Shown piece after piece: positions 62,977-64,000 of a stretch of DNA of 64,000 bases. The stretch spans positions 62,001-126,000 of the forward strand of contig NZ_BJDW01000004.1 in assembly GCF_005405345.1 (NCBI RefSeq), read 5' to 3'. The DNA is from Enterococcus viikkiensis. GTDB lineage: Bacteria; Bacillota; Bacilli; Lactobacillales; Enterococcaceae. The translations under genes were made by a program, and so were the position numbers. The notes beneath the pieces are model-generated. The model saw only the letters and a program-made list of their open reading frames with translations, was not told the origin of the DNA and ran no database searches. The stretch's first letter is position 1. Every line of letters begins with the position of its first letter.

Positions 62977-63621
62977 TTAAGGATTCGTTGTCACTGCTCG
63001 AATGACTTCATAGCCAGCGTTGGTCAGGATTTCTTTGATTCGTTCCGTTTCTTTACTGCTCAATTGAATCTCAACAATTGTTCCATTACTTTTGTGATTA
63101 GTGATAATTGTCAAAATACTCAACTCATTATCCGCTAACAATTTTGTCACTCGCGCCAACACACCTTTTTTATCTTCAATAATCTTTAATTGAACTCGGG
63201 TGCCGCCTTCATGATAGCCGGTCAGTTTCAAAAAGGCGTCGAAGATATCATTATTAGTAATGATGCCAACCAACTTTTCGCCTTCTAATACCGGCAATAC
63301 ATTGATTTTATTTTGCCGCATCAAGAAAATTCCGTCCTCTAATTGTGCATCCGGCGAAATCGTTTTAACCTCTGTAATCATCACATCTGCTACTACTGTC
63401 TTATTCAACAAATAATTCACTTCATGCACACTTAGACTGGTCGCTTTAGAGGGCAGCGCTTCTTGAATCGTTCCTTCAGTGATCAAACCGACTAGTTGTT
63501 CATGTTCAAGTACAGGCAAGCGGTGAATATCGTATTTTTTCATTAAATCGACCGCATCAAAAATTTTTGTCTTTGGCGAGACGGTCACTAATTCATCCGT
63601 CATAAAATCTCTTACACTCAT
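62977..63621 (-). CDS. CBS-pair and ACT domain protein (AcuB-like)
   Basis: The 214-residue product has two CBS domains (about 5-60 and 78-135; MTDELVTVSPKTKIFDAV and MITEVKTISPDAQLED) and a C-terminal ACT domain (about 140-210). CBS pairs bind adenosine nucleotides and ACT domains bind amino acids, suggesting an energy and amino-acid sensor. AcuB is the nearest named relative; an acetoin role is not implied. It lies five bases after livF; in streptococci the same gene follows livJHMGF, so a link to branched-chain amino-acid uptake is plausible. Confidence 0.88.
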   Translation of the reverse strand: MSVRDFMTDELVTVSPKTKIFDAVDLMKKYDIHRLPVLEHEQLVGLITEGTIQEALPSKATSLSVHEVNYLLNKTVVADVMITEVKTISPDAQLEDGIFLMRQNKINVLPVLEGEKLVGIITNNDIFDAFLKLTGYHEGGTRVQLKIIEDKKGVLARVTKLLADNELSILTIITNHKSNGTIVEIQLSSKETERIKEILTNAGYEVIRAVTTNP

Positions 63622-63626
63622 TTTTA

Positions 63627-64000
63627 TTACCCTCCTAGATAGGCTTTCTTCACTTCGTCGCTGTCTAATAATTCTTGGCCGGTGCCTGACAAAACGACCT
63701 TGCCAGTCTCCAAAACGTAGCCACGGTCTGCAATCGATAACGCCATTTTGGCATTTTGCTCGATCAACAGCACCGTCGTCCCTTGTTCTTTGATTTCCTG
63801 GATAATATTGAAAATTTCTTTAATGAAAATCGGGGCCAAGCCCATTGAAGGTTCATCCAATAATAGCAAGCGTGGTTTTGACATTAAGGCTCTACCCATC
63901 GCTAACATTTGCTGTTCGCCTCCAGACAAGGTCGAAGCATCTTGGGCCAATCGTTCCTTTAAAATCGGAAATTTTTCGTAGACATGCTCGTAATCTTCTT
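63627..64000 (-). CDS. livF: Branched-chain amino-acid ABC transporter ATPase LivF (C-terminal part, cut by window edge)
   Basis: About 124 codons are visible, open to the window end (EDYEHVYEKFPILKERLAQD). The ABC signature is TLSGGEQQMLAMGRAL and Walker B is LLLLDEPSMGLAPIF, followed by the H-loop equivalent LLIEQNAKMAL. This pattern is specific to LivF-type ATPases. Walker A lies outside the window. It is probably the last transporter gene of a liv operon that continues into the CBS-ACT gene. Confidence 0.93.
   Translation of the reverse strand, partial: EDYEHVYEKFPILKERLAQDASTLSGGEQQMLAMGRALMSKPRLLLLDEPSMGLAPIFIKEIFNIIQEIKEQGTTVLLIEQNAKMALSIADRGYVLETGKVVLSGTGQELLDSDEVKKAYLGG

Noticed and set aside
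1-64000. CRISPR arrays, insertion sequences, integrases, toxin-antitoxin or defence genes
   Set aside because: I looked for repeat-spacer patterns, transposase motifs and clustered unknown genes and found none; the only repeats are the 27-bp pair near pstB.

Overview
The window reads as a chromosomal segment of a low-GC Gram-positive bacterium in the Enterococcaceae, most likely an Enterococcus. The grounds are strong AGGAGG-type ribosome sites, several TTG/GTG starts, a T-box leader, HprK/CcpA carbon control with ccpA divergent from pepQ, a liaX-liaY-liaZ cluster, and housekeeping synteny (phoH-pgpH, hprK-lgt-gpsA-galU, ftsEX-prfB-secA-hpf-comFC-comFA). It is mostly ordinary core genome. I see no prophage, intact insertion sequence, integron, CRISPR array or defence island.

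Layout. 1-4.3 kb: pgpH (cut by the edge), phoH, a YqeY protein, rpsU, a Zur-like regulator and ppsR. 4.3-10.2 kb: aspartate-family amino acids, with hom-thrC-thrB followed on the same strand by a methionine-type T-box and metY-metA. 10.2-19.3 kb: a CzrA-type ArsR regulator, pgm, trxB, a YneF protein, proBA, nfo, an AEC transporter and tyrS. 19.6-29.4 kb: a class A penicillin-binding protein, a tiny membrane ORF, the trehalose PTS (treC, treP, treR), and ccpA/pepQ. 29.4-37.8 kb: YtxH and DUF948 envelope proteins, a TetR regulator, galU-gpsA-lgt-hprK and liaXYZ. 38-43.9 kb: phoU, two pstB copies, pstA, pstC and pstS, with a decayed regulator fragment between pstS and pstC. 43.9-46.4 kb: cls, a GNAT protein and a guanidinium-type SMR exporter behind a structured leader. 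46.5-54.9 kb: ftsX, ftsE, prfB (with its programmed frameshift), secA, hpf, comFC and comFA. 54.9-64 kb: a DUF7662 protein, yigZ, a GntR regulator, a 1413-residue acyl-CoA dehydratase activase with a divergent TetR gene, tRNA-Gln and tRNA-Tyr, DUF2969, a CBS-ACT protein and livF (cut by the edge).

How the genes fit together. Homoserine made by Hom goes either to threonine (ThrB/ThrC) or to methionine (MetA/MetY). The T-box sits downstream of thrB and can act as a methionine-gated valve between the two branches. CcpA and HprK/P are both encoded here, and cre-like sites overlap the treP and ccpA promoters. LiaXYZ, Cls, the class A PBP, GalU and Lgt form a cell-envelope theme. Two dense regulatory leaders stand out: the T-box, and the leader of the SMR exporter, which looks like a guanidine-IV-type transcriptional ON switch.

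No single locus is clearly a new system. The best candidates for a second look are the SMR leader, the giant activase with its palindromic operator, the T-box placed inside the threonine-methionine cluster, and an 18-bp palindrome between treP and treR whose regulator is unknown.
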